From positions 6,510,501 through 6,574,500 of the forward strand of contig CP066886.1 in the NCBI GenBank assembly GCA_016745315.1: a stretch of DNA of 64,000 bases, read 5' to 3'. A program made the translations under genes and the position numbers. The number at the start of each line of letters is the position of its first letter. The first letter of the stretch is position 1. This document shows, in pieces, positions 63,174 to 64,000 of this stretch. Under the pieces are notes generated by a model. The model was given only the letters and a program-made list of their open reading frames with translations, ran no database searches and was not told the DNA's origin. This DNA is from Arthrospira sp. PCC 9108 (GTDB lineage: Bacteria > Cyanobacteriota > Cyanobacteriia > Cyanobacteriales > Microcoleaceae).

Positions 63174-63865
63174 TACACATATTCCTCCAATAATTTATTG
63201 TTATCACAATGATTCAAGTTCAGGGATTCTGTGCGGGCACCCCAAGTGAAAATAACAGTCCACCGACCCTCAGTTTTGGTGGCAGAATGCACCTGACTTA
63301 CAGAATGGTAGGAGTTATTGCCGATTCGGAATAAAACCCAGCTATCTCGCTGGTGAGGAATGCGCTTAATCGGCATTTCTTTGGCGTTAGGGTGAATGCA
63401 AAATTCGCCACCTGAAAAGTTTCTCTCGCCCAGCATCCAGCACAAACGTAGTTTCTCCCCGTGGTCATTTGCATCATTATGAATTTCAATTTCATCGCGA
63501 TCGCCCAGATAGTGAATTACTACCAGACTCTCGGTACAGCGACTCCCCGCCAAAATAGAAGCAATTTCAAGGACATCTTGGCACTTAGGTGCAGCAATTA
63601 GCGCTTGAATTACCGAATTATTCCCGGCTATTTCAGGAGACAATACGGCATCGTATTGAGAGTAAAAGTCTGCCAAATGGCGACGCATAGGTACTGTTTT
63701 TATCGCTGCCTCAAAACAGTCTATGTGTTTTCCAACTAATTGATTTCCTGCACAGTGAGGATATGGCTTTGCCGACATAAATGCGGTTAATTTTGCCTCT
63801 AAAGCTTCTATGAGACTATCGTGCAATATATTTTCCATTATATCTTGCCTTTTTTTGATATTCAT
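63173..63865 (-). CDS. 2-oxoglutarate/Fe(II)-dependent oxygenase, upstream paralogue
   Basis: 230 residues. EIEIHNDANDHGEKLRLCWM holds the H-x-D pair, NFSGGEFCIHPNA the beta turn, and SWVLFRIGNNSYHSVSQVHS the distal His, followed by GRWTVIFTWGA with the Arg. The N-terminal KPYPHCAGNQLVGKHIDCF parallels the ALPYPHAVLPNAM region of its neighbour, so they are distant paralogues. The start at 63865 has a weak ribosome site; an ATG at 63838 is possible. It is the first gene of a two-gene unit unless the operon starts beyond the window. Confidence 0.8.
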   Translation of the reverse strand: MNIKKRQDIMENILHDSLIEALEAKLTAFMSAKPYPHCAGNQLVGKHIDCFEAAIKTVPMRRHLADFYSQYDAVLSPEIAGNNSVIQALIAAPKCQDVLEIASILAGSRCTESLVVIHYLGDRDEIEIHNDANDHGEKLRLCWMLGERNFSGGEFCIHPNAKEMPIKRIPHQRDSWVLFRIGNNSYHSVSQVHSATKTEGRWTVIFTWGARTESLNLNHCDNNKLLEEYV

Positions 63866-64000
63866 TTTAATTAAATCTGAATCTGTTTTTTGAATTTACC
63901 AATCATCATCTTGACTAAATACCAGCCCCAAAAACCTTTCTTACTTAAGTCTAATATAATTAATATAGGCAAGAAGAATAATAAATAACTGCAAGTGATG

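Noticed and set aside
1..64000. CRISPR arrays
   Set aside because: No regularly spaced 23-40 base repeats were seen; the repeats present are dispersed, tandem-gene or protein-coding.
1..64000. Complete tRNA or rRNA genes
   Set aside because: No T-arm/anticodon combination and no rRNA sequence were recognised; only the partial tRNA-Leu-like phrase at 11900.

Overview
This window is a chromosomal segment of a cyanobacterium. It carries psbA (photosystem II D1), psbK, a cyanobacterial-type PEP carboxylase, Ycf46- and Ycf51-type proteins and the split pntA1/pntA2/pntB transhydrogenase. The HIP1 octamer GCGATCGC occurs throughout. The moderate base composition, the dispersed repeats, the restriction-modification relics and the receiver-cyclase fusion at the left end suggest a filamentous Oscillatoriales such as Arthrospira/Limnospira. 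That placement is an inference from gene style; no 16S gene is present.

Layout. 1-1340: end of a response-regulator/class III nucleotide cyclase gene, then a Ycf51-like membrane protein. 1411-4024: an accessory island bracketed by 28-bp direct repeats, holding a DNA methyltransferase, its nonsense-mutated restriction endonuclease and a formylglycine-generating-enzyme-like relic. 4025-9896: a compact minus-strand operon (GT-C-like membrane protein, two SDR epimerases, a DUF218 protein, a UbiA/DPPR-synthase-like prenyltransferase) that looks like a polyprenyl-phosphate sugar pathway. 9936-16823: GMC oxidoreductase pair, mnmA, a ParA-like ATPase and the pnt operon. 17303-22870: DUF2808 protein, then the rpmH-rnpA-PH-yidC-jag-yceD-ycf46 block. 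22997-30152: SH3 protein, galT, HPPD, a NYN-LOTUS protein, a UbiD-family decarboxylase and a pentapeptide protein. 30284-38922: a DNA-phosphorothioation-associated methyltransferase with duplicated flanks, an antiporter plus lipoprotein, a serine-hydrolase-like protein lacking its catalytic Ser/Lys, and a 1072-residue SGNH-like membrane protein. 39246-48414: ppc, YbjN, LCP ligase, manC, aldo/keto reductase. 48640-59936: ChW-like protein, cobS, tgt-psbK, TPR protein, cysK, rnc, Gfo/Idh/MocA oxidoreductase, psbA. 60117-64000: tandem duplicated Uma2 nucleases, a decayed DUF2442/UPF0175 pair and two coupled 2OG-Fe(II) oxygenases.

Two kinds of gene damage must be kept apart. Six otherwise intact genes (SDR, pntA1, galT, ubiD-like, serine hydrolase, LCP) each lack exactly one base in a G/C homopolymer. 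That pattern fits homopolymer undercalling or very recent slippage. In contrast, the restriction endonuclease, the FGE relic and the DUF2442 gene carry nonsense, deletion or multiple lesions and look like true pseudogenes.

The best candidates for under-described biology are the 4025-9896 glycan operon, the three-part phosphorothioation-associated methyltransferase, the SGNH protein with four repeated N-terminal modules, and the 2OG oxygenase pair whose operon may continue beyond the right edge.
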